Assembly: GCA_029204225.1 (NCBI GenBank)
Contig: CM055095.1
Location: 54,339,612-54,403,611 of the forward strand
Length of the DNA: 64,000 bases
Origin: Diphasiastrum complanatum
Lineage: Eukaryota > Streptophyta > Lycopodiopsida > Lycopodiales > Lycopodiaceae
Direction: 5' to 3'
Shown: positions 1-9,500 of the stretch, piece after piece
How positions within the stretch are numbered: the stretch's first letter is position 1
Layout of the letters: each line of letters opens with the position of its first letter
Notes under the pieces: model-generated
The model's input: the letters and a program-made list of their open reading frames with translations, nothing else
Told to the model about the DNA's origin: nothing
Databases searched by the model: none
Translations under genes and position numbers: made by a program

Positions 1-540
1 CAGTTTATTTTTTGGCGATTTGCGAATATATTTTTTATTCGATTTGGGAATCGAATCGAAGCGCAATTTGCGATATACTAGAATTGAACTCGAAACTACA
101 AGAAATGCATATTATAGATCCGATTCCAATATATTTCAGTGTATTATGGGTCTAGTACACAGATAAACTAGAGATGCATTTACTCTTAATCCTCTATGTT
201 TTCTCTTTCTACTGATACCCATTCTGAATGTATTTACAATTTTTCGTTTTTTTTTTGCGAATCGCAAATCGCGAGTGCAACTATAATATATATATCGTAG
301 TTGCACCCCCCGTTCTGCAATTTTTTTTTTGGTTGCAATATGGGTGTCACTTGGTTGCAAATTTTGTGGGGAATTCCAATGTATTTTTTTCAAATTTTTT
401 TATGCTTTGCAAAAGCTATATTTTTTTTAGGACTAGGTGTTCCTGAATCACTAAATCATTGGTGCATAATGTGTTGATTAGTTGATTCCGATAAAGGTCT
501 ACAATGAAATTATCAAGATTTGGGAATATTCACATCGATG
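1..540. other. AT-rich region with hAT-like GAATCGC motifs and a short palindrome
   Basis: No gene is visible. The stretch carries repeated motifs of the kind GCGAATCGCAAATCGCG and CGATTTGGGAATCGAATCG, which recur as subterminal repeats of the hAT-like element at 611-1444. A 9-bp inverted repeat (GTGCAACTA at 275-283, TAGTTGCAC at 298-306) flanks an AT core and matches the terminal sequence of that element. It may be the end of a second, older copy. The short ORFs here have no coding features. Confidence 0.45.
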
Positions 541-602
541 AAATGGACTGTGCTCTCTTTCTCTCTATCCATCTGAGATCACAACAATCTGAACTGGAAC
601 GA
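541..602 (+). repeat. LINE 5' UTR, upstream piece cut off by hAT-like insertion
   Basis: The text CTCTCTATCC-ATCTGAGATCACAACAA also occurs at about 7992-8025 and 9361-9385, in each case just before the ACCATACTGAATC repeats that precede LINE ORF1 copies. Here it ends at the 8-bp duplication bordering the insertion at 611, and the LINE leader resumes after 1444. Confidence 0.6.
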
Positions 603-610
603 TAAGGAGC
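603..610. repeat. Left target site duplication of hAT-like element
   Basis: TAAGGAGC, identical to 1445-1452. Confidence 0.85.
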
Positions 611-1444
611 CATAGTTGCAGCGAATTGCGATTTGCTGGGTTCGCGGTTCGCGAACCGCGATTCTGAACTGCGAATTGTAAAAAAAAATTTATTATTATT
701 ATTATTATTTTTTTTGGTAAAAATAGCTTATGGCTGAAATTTTTTTAGGGGAGGAATGGTCAAACCAACGTTTTGCCTCCCAGAAGTGCAGTAGATAGGG
801 CACAAACGAATAAAAGTCAGTAGCTATTTGGTAATTTTGGTTGTTAATTGCTCTGGTTCTCCGTAATTGTTAATGGCAAATGCTACAGTTTGGGCTATCA
901 AGATGATCACTTTTGCAATCATTTCACTGGAGATGTGAGTGCAATGCGCATACAGTTGGGGGCATAAATATTGGGCCCTTATCGGCGCGCATTTGGACCC
1001 ATTTTTTTCTTAGGGGGGGTGCAAGGGGGGCACCGCCCCCCCTGCTATTGTTGCCAGGGGGGGTCCAGGGGGGGCCGGTGACAGCCACCTAGGCCCCCCC
1101 TGGCGGGGGGATCGGGGGGCAGCGCCTCCCGAAGCAAAAAGCGAAGTACAATTGCTCTACAATTCTCTGTCTCTGTCCCACTGGAACCATCTATGATCTT
1201 AACGAACAGGCTAGAGGTTAGTTTTGAATTTTTATCCTTGACAGAACCCAACATGGATTAATGCACCTGAACTGGACCATCCTGTCCTCGAAACAGTCGG
1301 CAAACTACACAGTAATAATGCTCTTAATCAGAGCTTTCATTTGATACCCATATTGCCCGAAAACATTTCAAAAAAAAAAAAACGATTTTAGTTTTTTCCG
1401 AATCGCGATTTGGAACCGCGATTCAGAATCGTAGTGCAACTATG
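611..1444. mobile_element. hAT-like non-autonomous DNA transposon, 834 bp, with 8-bp target site duplication
   Basis: The element starts CATAGTTGCA (611-620) and ends TGCAACTATG (1435-1444), a perfect 10-bp terminal inverted repeat. It is bordered by TAAGGAGC on both sides (603-610 and 1445-1452), an 8-bp duplication as expected for the hAT superfamily. The paralogous LINE leader at about 8000-8060 lacks the insertion and serves as an empty-site relative. Subterminal regions hold many copies of GAATCGCGATT/AACCGCGATTC-type motifs. There is no transposase ORF, so it would depend on a helper. The centre holds the G-rich tract at 1013-1122. Confidence 0.85.
1013..1122. other. G-run cluster inside the hAT-like element, candidate G-quadruplex
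   Basis: Several runs of six to seven G alternate with runs of C within about 110 bp, including a hairpin of the type GGGGGG-CACC-GCCCCCC. The composition is far from the AT-rich surroundings. Both strands offer four or more G runs. Confidence 0.6.
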
Positions 1445-1452
1445 TAAGGAGC
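1445..1452. repeat. Right target site duplication of hAT-like element
   Basis: TAAGGAGC, identical to 603-610; the next base resumes the LINE leader repeat (CATACTGAATCAT). Confidence 0.85.
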
Positions 1453-1705
1453 CATACTGAATCATATTGAACCATATTGAATCATGACTGAAACCATACT
1501 AAACCATACTGAAGAGATAATACACATGTCCCCTCTCTGTCACTCTCCATCCCCCCTCCCCCCCCCCCTCTCTCTGTGTCCCTCTCTCTCTCTCTCTCAC
1601 TCTCTCTCTCTCCTAGCGCTGCTCCTCCATCGCTGATCCATGGAGATCAATATCTGAGATCTGCTCCTCCCTCATCGTTTGCTCCATCGCCCCGCCTCCA
1701 TCTCC
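1453..1705 (+). repeat. LINE 5' UTR with short ACCATACTGAATC repeats and a pyrimidine tract
   Basis: Degenerate 10-16 bp units (CATACTGAATCATATTGAAC and variants) are followed by GAAGAGATAATACACATGTC, CCCTCTCTGTCACTCTCC and a long CT/C tract. The same order is seen at 7855-7990, 8040-8160 and 9400-9450, so it is the conserved leader of this LINE family. Confidence 0.7.
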
Positions 1706-2770
1706 ATGGCAAGAAAAACTAGGGGGAGCCCTTGCTCCCCCACCCCTACCAACGCCCAAACACCCCCTTCCACCTCGCCCACCCCCTCCGCCTCATCCGC
1801 TGCCCCACCCATTGCTCCACCTGATGCTGCCTCTCCACCTGTCGTCGCCCTACTTGACGCTCCACCTGCTGCTGCCCCACTTACTCCATCTGCTGTTCCA
1901 CTTGCTGCCCAACCTCCTACTGTCGCCCACCCTCCTGCTGTTGCGCAGCATCCCCCCTCTCTCCCTCTTCATGTGTCCCACTCTTGCCCTCCTTCACCCC
2001 CTGTTCCCTCCACTCCCATCTTTACCAACGCTGCTCCAGACACCCCCTTCTTGTCTCATGCCGACTACACCACCTCCAAATCCTTCGAGAATTTCCTAGT
2101 CTACCAACTGAAAGAATTGAAGACAGATGTGCAAACTCTGAAACTGGAAATCATCCACCTACGCACAGAGAACCAACACCTCCGGACAGAAATGGAAAAT
2201 AAATATGCTTCCTAGCCATAAGAAGAGACAAAGATGAAGATTCAAGATCTGGAACAACGACTGAACCAACACAAAGAATCGACCAACACGTGGGCTTTTA
2301 TCATCACCAAGAACAAAGCTACCAGTCCACCTTGGACAGCCGATGACGGAAGTAAGTCTCCCCCTTTTTCATCATTCATTTCCGCTACTCTTACGGAAGA
2401 GAAACTTCGAGATTCCAAGGCTCTCAATATTAGGGTACGAGGCATCATGGACACCCAAAATGCCATTGACGAAGCAAAAGATTTTTATGCACTACCCTAG
2501 GACACAATGCAGATGGTTTGGATAAAGCATGGCGTACTAGGAAAGACACCGCTACCTTGGTCCTCCGCTTCACGTCACATACATATCGTAAGGCAACCTT
2601 GCGGAAAAGAACCAAATTGAGAGACACCAAAATCTTCATGGATGATGACCTTACCTATATCCAAGTTGAAGAGAGACGCCAAGCACTCCAAACCGCCAAA
2701 GCGACCGGGAAGACGAGCGATCTATCGTGATGGAGTTGTTCGGTACCTTGATGGTACTGCATCCGGAAAC
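1706..2770 (+). pseudogene. LINE copy 1, ORF1 (L1 ORF1p-like nucleic-acid binding protein), frameshifted
   Basis: ORF1 begins at the ATG at 1706 with MARKTRG; other copies begin MAKNRKGG (6264) and MAKKK (8376), which supports this start. Residues 10-130 are a Pro/Ala/Ser/Thr-rich low-complexity region. Then comes a charged segment (about 2100-2210 and 2234-2280) that may form a coiled coil. An RRM-like segment follows (LNIRVRGI near 2430), then a C-terminal part with LRDTKIFMDDDLTYIQVEER (about 2610-2675) and IYRDGVVRYLDG (about 2718-2755). This order resembles L1-type ORF1 proteins, which coat the element RNA. Stops after 2215 and 2500 and a frame change near 2515 and 2715 make it a pseudogene. 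Confidence 0.7.
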
Positions 2771-2789
2771 AACCTATAGGAAATTGGGG

Positions 2790-5566
2790 TCCCCGGGCAT
2801 GGGAGCATCCCGGGACCCCCTCCACACCACCTACATCTTGGAATATGGAACTGTAATGGCATACACTCATCATCCACGGCTGGAGATCTTACCTGACTTC
2901 ATCACAGACAGAGATATATTATTTTTTATGGAGACACATGAGAGCCCAGAAAGAGGACTACCCACATTTGCAGGTTACAGATGGGATTCAGTTTATAGGA
3001 CAGAGACTCGATCAGCGAGTGGCAGAGGTTGGGTGGAGTTGCATGTCTTTATCGAGAGTCACTACAACCAGTTATAGAGTTTCTCCGACATGATGCACAG
3101 GCACGATACATATGGGCTCATATCACTGGGCGAGCTATCGGTTTAGATAGGGATCTCTTCATTGCTGCCTGCTACTTCCCTCCAGAGTCCTCCTCCTTTG
3201 CAGACGGATCTGGCTCTCCTTATACTGATCTCTCCGCTGACATTGTCAGATTTACAGATTGGGGTTATGTCCTTCTCACTAGCGACTTTAATGCCAGGAC
3301 TGCTACCAGACAGGTGGATTTCCACGACACTGATGACATATTACGTACACGAGCTATTGATTGTGAGGACATTGGCATCACTAGGAGCTCAGAGGATATG
3401 ATGGGCCCTATCACGAGTTATGGAGAGTACCTTCTACAGATGGGTGAGGCTCACGAGTTGGCCATTTACAATGGCTTGGCTTGCTGGCCACATTCTAGCA
3501 AATTCACTTGCCATCCACATAGCGGAGGACACAGTGTTGTCGACTATCTCATGGGGTCACCAGCTTTTATCCCACTTATATCTGATTTCTACATTCTTCC
3601 CACTACCCTTTCTGATCACTCCTTCCTATCTTTCAGTATGGGCTCCATCCCGACTTCCCAACCACTCATTACTCCATCCATCTCTCGTGCACCCAAATAC
3701 ACCTTTGATCGCTCTCACATCAAGACATACTAGGAGGCCGTCAGTTCATTTCTTTGTCATTTTCCCCACCACACGTCGTTGGAAACACAAGCTATCTTCC
3801 TTACCACGTTACTACATACCGCTGCAGCATTTTCCTTTCCCTCCAAACCACATCGACGCCCACCCACTCCATCACACCCTATCCGACCTCCCTTGTTTGA
3901 CGCCGAGTGTCGTATCCTCCATCTCCAAGTTACCCAAGCTAGATTGCATAATACACACCTTCTTCCTGCAGCTCGTCGATCTTTCCATTATGCCCTCCGA
4001 CGGAAGAAATGGACGTATGAAACTCAAAAAGGGAAAAGCTTAGTCGATTCCCTTTGCAGTTCCTCATCCGGTGCCTTCTGGAGAGAATTCATCCCCCGTG
4101 CCCCACCTCCTCCCCTCACTGACCTCCATACGTGGACTACATATGCCACTACCTTATATACTGTACCCACGGACACGCCCATCTCCATTTCTCCCCGACC
4201 GACTACTTTCACTTTCTTCACCCGGGACATGGTCTTGACCGCCATCAAAAGACTGAAAACTTGTCGCACCCGTGATATTGACGACCTTGAATCCGAACTA
4301 TTAATCCATGCTGCAGATACACTTTCACCGATCCTAACCACTTTGCTTAATCAAGCAGTTGTCTCCGGCTTCCCTTCCTCCTGGTGCACCAACATCATCC
4401 ACCCCATTCATAAAACTGGTGACCCCATGGACCCTGGTAACTATCGCACCATTATGATTGGACACATCATTGCTAAGTTATATGGCACCATCCTACAGTC
4501 ATCAGTCAGTTCTGAGGCAGAGTCTAGGAGATTACATGCATTGGGCCAGGCAGGTTTCAGAGCACACTACTCCACCACAGATCATATCTTCACCCTTCGG
4601 GCCATATTATTGAGGAGGCTCGGCATAGAAGAGAACGGGTCTACTGTTGTTTTGTTGACTTCAGGAAAGCCTTCGACTTTGTTCCACGACCCCTTCTCAT
4701 TCAGCGTCCACGTGATCTTGGTTTTTCTACTGACATGATCTTGGCAGTGATGGCACTATATGAGAGAGTCCTTGGCTGTTTTCGGAGTGATACTGGCATC
4801 TCAAACCACATCTGGAGCACTATTGGCGTGAAACAGGGCTGTTCTCTATCCCCAACCCTGTTTGGACTATATATTGACGAGCTTGAGAGAGTTATTGAGG
4901 GATGCGGTGGCACAGGTTGCAGGCTTGGGAGCATCTTGATTGCTATACTGTTATATGCAGATGACGTGGTCCTCCTATCTTCTTCCAGAGAGGGATTACA
5001 GCGACAACTAGACAGTCTTCATGCCTTCTGCAGTAGATGGGGATTGGGGATTAACATATTGAAAACCAAAGTTATGGTTTTCAACACATCGAGAGCTTTT
5101 ATGCAACGCTAGGAACTCATCTTTGATGGGCAACCCTTGGAGATCGTATCTTCTTACAGTTTTGCCACACTATCTCACCTCAGGACTATCTCATGGGCTC
5201 CGATTTATTCTGGGCCAGTTCCGAGTGTCCTCACACCAGTTGGCGATTGAGACTGGACGCTTCCAGGGTACCCCACGTGAGGAGCGGTTTTGTCAGTTAT
5301 GCTCATTATCTATGGTTGAGACAGAGGAGCATTTCCTTTTCACATGTCCAATTTACTATGAGATCAGAGGGCGATATCATTGCCTTTTTCGTCAGACACC
5401 AGTTACATTACGGTTCCTCATCTCATATGAGGGCCCTAGATGTGTGGCACTTATGATACGTGAGATGTCCCACCTGCGTCAGGACCTATGTCAGACAGCT
5501 CAGCACACTTATCTAGACACAGTCTCAGATTACATCCTTCTTCTCTTGCCGGAGATCACGTCCTGA
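2790..5566 (+). pseudogene. LINE copy 1, ORF2: APE endonuclease, reverse transcriptase, C-terminal CCHC-like region
   Basis: The endonuclease spans about 2835-3690: METHESP (catalytic Glu, near 2930), LLTSDFNAR (near 3270; the usual Gly of GDFN is Ser), SVVDYLMG and LSDHSFL (near 3535-3640). The RT spans about 4200-5110: HKTGDPMDPGNYR, the motif-A frame VDFRKAFDFV (near 4645-4675), KQGCSLSPTLFG and LLYADDVVLL (near 4950). The C-terminal part has CQLCS...EEHFLFTCP (5300-5350). Frame changes occur near 2860, 3030, 3735 and 4640. Near 5158 the sequence jumps from the SYTYLG region straight to LPHYLTSGLSHGL, losing roughly 0.65 kb that is present in the minus copy at 9542-11390. The copy cannot be active. 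Confidence 0.85.
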
Positions 5567-6012
5567 TGCAGACATGACTGACAGCGATTGCGACGACATT
5601 TCCAGACCTAGGATGCAGAGACGACACATCACCCAGCCTCAGGCGGTCACGAGAGTTACACGCTCTACTATACCTCTTACACAGAGACACACTATACATG
5701 CTCCTGTTCACAGGCGACGTCAGCGGGCTCCTGCACTTCCTCATGCTACAGCTCTCATTACATCCTTCTACAGCGCCAGTACAGACCTGGCATCTTGACA
5801 TGGTCACATTTGACTACCATGCACAGAGATTATCATTCATGTAGTTATCTTAACTTGTACTAGATGTTTCCTTTTTTTCTTTATTACCGTTTTTGGAGGC
5901 GTTTATACGCTCCACGGTTACCACATACTTGACATGTATTTCCTTAGTCTTATATGCCTTTTGGCATGGAAAAGACATTAATAAAGCTTTCTTCTTTCTT
6001 TCTTTCTCTCTC
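5567..6012 (+). repeat. LINE copy 1, 3' UTR and TTTC-type tail
   Basis: The 3' UTR ends in TTTTGGCATGGAAAAGACAT-TAATAAAGC followed by a TTC/TTTC-rich tract (5990-6012). The same ending occurs at 6967-7025. The tail is therefore a short pyrimidine microsatellite rather than poly(A), and AATAAA lies directly in front of it. Confidence 0.7.
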
Positions 6013-6263
6013 GCGGGTCGCAGCTCTCTCTCGCGCTTCATCGCAGCTGATCCAGCCAGAGATGCCCTGCTGATCGAAGGTGTGCCCTCCCCCATCGCTA
6101 TGGTGATTTGCTAAATGCTCGCGAATCTACACCTGAACAGAACTACACCTATACGGAAATCTGCAGGTCTGGCCATCGATAATCTATGCTATGCTCATGG
6201 GCTTACACCTAAGCGGAAATCAGACATCTCCTACACCATCTGCCCGAATTGCCAGCGTGAACC
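6013..6263 (+). repeat. LINE copy 2, 5' leader
   Basis: Sequence between the tail of copy 1 and the ORF1 start of copy 2, with CTCTCTCTCGCGCTTCATCG at its beginning. It lacks the ACCATACTGAATC repeats seen in other copies. Confidence 0.4.
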
Positions 6264-6796
6264 ATGGCCAAGAATCGGAAGGGAGGGACATCTGCCCCTG
6301 CTCCTCAATCCTTTGACTCCACCGCCTCAGCCTCAATGGCTTCTGCACCTCCAACTTCACCTCAGCCATCTTTAGCTTCTAGCATTGCTTCAGCATCCTC
6401 CTCACCTTCACCTTCTATTCCAGTCACTATCCCTATTTCTCCATCAGATCCTATTCTTGTTGATAGTGAATCCATTATAGTCGACCCTTTGACCCCAAAT
6501 ACCCCAGATGATGACTCACTGCATGGTGGCCTAAGAAAGATCCAGGTACTCTTGTCATACGTTTTTCATCTACAACTGGTCGTCATGAAGTGTTAGGGAA
6601 GAGATCTACACTGCGGGGCACCACGATATACCTGGATGAAGACCTTACGTTCATTCAGGTTCAAGAACGGAAAAAAGCAAAACAGGAGGCTCTAACAAAT
6701 GGAAAGAGATTGATCTACAGGGATGGTATCATTCGCTTTGTAGATATTAAACCTGTTGCTATTAATGAGATATCCGAGATTGTTCAGAGTCAGTGA
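6264..6796 (+). pseudogene. LINE copy 2, ORF1 with internal deletion
   Basis: Starts MAKNRKGG, then a Ser/Pro/Ala-rich N-terminus to about 6510. The middle (coiled-coil and first half of the RRM-like part of copy 1) is missing. After a frame change near 6535 the C-terminal part resumes: TLVIRFSSTTGRHEVLG, TIYLDEDLTFIQVQERKK and LIYRDGIIRFVD (to about 6745). The stop is at 6794-6796. No ORF2 follows; the sequence runs into a 3' UTR and tail, so this copy is a non-autonomous derivative. Confidence 0.65.
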
Positions 6797-7030
6797 GAGA
6801 GTTAGAGCATTGAAGAGATGCCAGTTGAATCTGTAAATGGTCTTTGTACCATATAATCCTGGATATTATCCTCTTCTTAGTTAGTTTGGTTTTTAGTTAT
6901 GTTGTTTGACGACATTGCTCCGTCTTGGTTCCACTTTATCTGATGTACTCGTTCGTCTTATACGCTTTTTGGCATGGAAAAGACGTTAATAAAGCTTCTT
7001 CTTCTTCTTTTTCTTCTTCTCTCTCTCCGT
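6797..7030 (+). repeat. LINE copy 2, 3' UTR and TTC tail
   Basis: Begins after the ORF1 stop with GAAGAGATGCCAGTTGAATC-TGTAAATGG, a block shared with 9121-9165 of copy 4. It ends in TTTTTGGCATGGAAAAGACG-TTAATAAAGC and (TTC)n. The next base belongs to another LINE fragment. Confidence 0.65.
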
Positions 7031-7033
7031 TTC

Positions 7034-7847
7034 AGATTGCGGAGTTTGCAGTTCTTCCTATTCAACTTGAGGCCCTCTTCCTGCTTATCACATACATCCA
7101 GCGACTCCAGTTGTTCCCGGTTTCTGAGCGGAGATATACACAGCCATCGCTCGCCTCTTCCCAACATCTTCATGGTCAGGGTTACCGATTGTCATGGTTC
7201 TCCCAGGCATCTCACCTACTCCAGACATTTGGTATCTCTATCACAGACCTCCTTTCGGGTACACATTAGGTTATTAGACGTTTTATAAATAGAGCATATA
7301 TGGACCGAACCTGGCAAGGCCAATTAGGGGTCAAACTTGACTACTATCGGACTCATTTCTTAGAGTTGGATACAGCCGGGTTCCCTATTTTACCACACTA
7401 TCTGGCTTCTGGATTGTCTCATGGCCTCAGGTTCATACTTGGTCAGCTTCGTATTTCTTCACATTTGCTTGGGATTGAATCCGGATGTTTCCCGAGTATT
7501 TCGAGAGGAGAGGATCTGTAAGTTATGCTCTTTACATGAGATAGAGTCTGAGGAGCACTTCATCTTTCGATGCCCTATCTATTACGAGATCAGAGGGGGA
7601 TATCATTGTTTATTCTGAGATATGCCTGTTACATTGTGCTCACTCATCACATATGAGGATCCACTTTGCGTCGTGCTTATGGTACGAGAGATGTTCCTCC
7701 TACGACAGGACTTATGTCAGACATATCAACAGAGTCATCCAGCGCCGCAGCTCCAGATCACATCATTCTTTTCCAGGAGGAGACCTAGGGCAGATTTAGA
7801 GCACGCTGACGTCAGGGATGACGATGACGATGACGAAGATGAAACTG
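7034..7847 (+). pseudogene. LINE copy 3, ORF2 C-terminal fragment
   Basis: Carries IAEFAVLPIQLEALFLLITY, SHGLRFILGQLRISSH and the Cys/His region CKLCSLHEIESEEHFIFRCP followed by IYYEIRGGYHCLF. It matches the C-terminal third of ORF2 in copies 1 and 5. Stops near 7269 and 7617 and a frame change near 7490 interrupt it. It begins directly behind the tail of copy 2 and ends in an Asp-rich stretch fused to a LINE 5' leader at 7848, with no 3' UTR of its own. Confidence 0.75.
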
Positions 7848-8375
7848 AAATCACAAGGAACCATATTGAATCGAACTAAACCATACCGAATCGTAGCTGA
7901 AACCATACCGAATCATGGTTGAAACCATACTGAAGAGATAAGACACATGTCCCCTCTCTGTCACTCTCCACCACCGCCCCCCCCCCCCCTTCTCTCTCTA
8001 TCCATCTGAGATCATAACAAAACGAATTGAAATCAAGGAACCATACTGAATCATACTGAATCGTACTATACTGAATCATGGCTAAAACCATACTAAACCA
8101 TACTGAAGAGATAAGACACATGCCCCCTCTTTGTCACTCTCTCCCTCTCTCTCTCAGCCGCGATGGCTCTCTCAGCCGTGATGGCTCTGCTTGCGATTTG
8201 ATCAGCAATGGTTGTTACAGTGCTGTTGCGGCCTCCAGTTTCTTGTTGCGCTCAGTGCGTGCGCATTGCTGACCTCCATCGTTGCACACCTACCTCCACC
8301 GCTGGTTACTGACTTCCATCGCTGCATTAACACCTTCCTCTATCGCTGGACTGTGGTTGTTGCTTGCAAAAAATC
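7848..8375 (+). repeat. Two LINE 5' leaders in tandem
   Basis: Two blocks of the leader (7848-7990 and about 7992-8160) each show ACCATACTGAATC-type units, then GAAGAGATAAGACACATG and a C/CT tract. The second continues through CAGCCG(C/T)GATGGCTCTCT repeats to the ORF1 start at 8376. Confidence 0.6.
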
Positions 8376-9243
8376 ATGGCTAAAAAGAAGGGTGGTGTCT
8401 TGCTCCTCAGCCAGCCTATTCGTTTTCCATTGATTCCACCTTGACATCTCTTACATCTCCAGCTATTTCCAGCATGGCTTCATCTTCCTCACAACCTGCT
8501 CCACCTTCTCCTTCTCCTTCAATGCCTATGGCAGTTCCTATCTCCCAATCCATTTTGGGTGAACCTAGAATCTTCTTCTCATACGGCTACTTAAGCTAAG
8601 ATCCAGCAACTTGAGAATCGAGTGGAGCAACATCATACTGTTGGGTGGATGTACTTAAAGGTTTGAAAACTACTATTCCTCCACCTCCATCTTTATTTAT
8701 CTCAGCCACATTCATCGAGAGCCGTCTGCGAGATCAGAAAGCTCTTAATGTTCGGGTTAGAGGTATCACGAATTCCTAGGATGCTGTTGGCGGAGCTAAG
8801 AAGTTTTTGGAAGACTTTTTCAGCACCACAACGAAGGTATAGAAACGACTTGGCGGCCTAAGAAGGATCAAGATACTCTTGTTATATGCTTCACCTCAGT
8901 GTCTCACTGTCCTGAAGTGTTGGGACAGAGATCTAAGCTGCGGGATATTAAAATTTACTTGGACGAAGACCATACGTTCATCCAAGTGCAGGAGCGGAAA
9001 AAGGCAAGATAGGAAGCTATAGCAACTGGAAAGCGACTTATCTATCAGGATAGCATAATCAGATTTGTAGATCGTAAATCTATTACTATTCATGAGAGTT
9101 TGAATTCTAAGGTAATTAGAATGAAGAGATGTCCAGTTGAACTTGTAAATGGTCTGTACACCATATAATCTTGGCCATAAACTCTTTTCTTAGTTAGCTA
9201 ATTGTTTTTAGTTAACTTGTTGACGACATTGATCTGTCTGAGT

Positions 9244-9245
<2 letters not shown>
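8376..9245 (+). pseudogene. LINE copy 4, ORF1 remnant and 3' region
   Basis: ORF1 start MAKKK at 8376, quickly frameshifted. Later pieces are TLVICFTSVSHCPEVLGQRS (near 8875), IYLDEDHTFIQVQERKK (near 8950) and LIYQDSIIRFVD (near 9040). The block AAGAGATGTCCAGTTGAACT-TGTAAATGG follows near 9121, as in copy 2, and again there is no ORF2. It ends in a (CT)n tract near 9249. Confidence 0.6.
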
Positions 9246-9281
<36 letters not shown>

Positions 9282-9500
9282 CCAAATACACTAACAAACC
9301 ATACTGAACCAAAGCCCACCATATCAAACCAATATCAGACCTTAATATTTCTCTCGGTCTCTCTCTATCCATCTTAGATCACAACAAACCGAACTAAAAT
9401 CACAAGGAACCATATTGAATCATGGCTGAAACCATACTGAAGAGATAAGACATGTGCAAAAATATGAATATTTACAATCTCATGCCGTGCAACGAACTGG
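9246..9500. repeat. (CT)n tract and a further LINE leader fragment
   Basis: CT dinucleotides at about 9249-9278, then CATACTGAACC-type units and GAAGAGATAAGACATGTG up to about 9455. Minus-strand LINE copy 5 starts beyond. Confidence 0.5.

Noticed and set aside
1679-2215. Proline-rich protein as a host cell-wall gene
   Set aside because: The low-complexity start is followed by L1 ORF1-like parts and an endonuclease/RT, so it is LINE ORF1.
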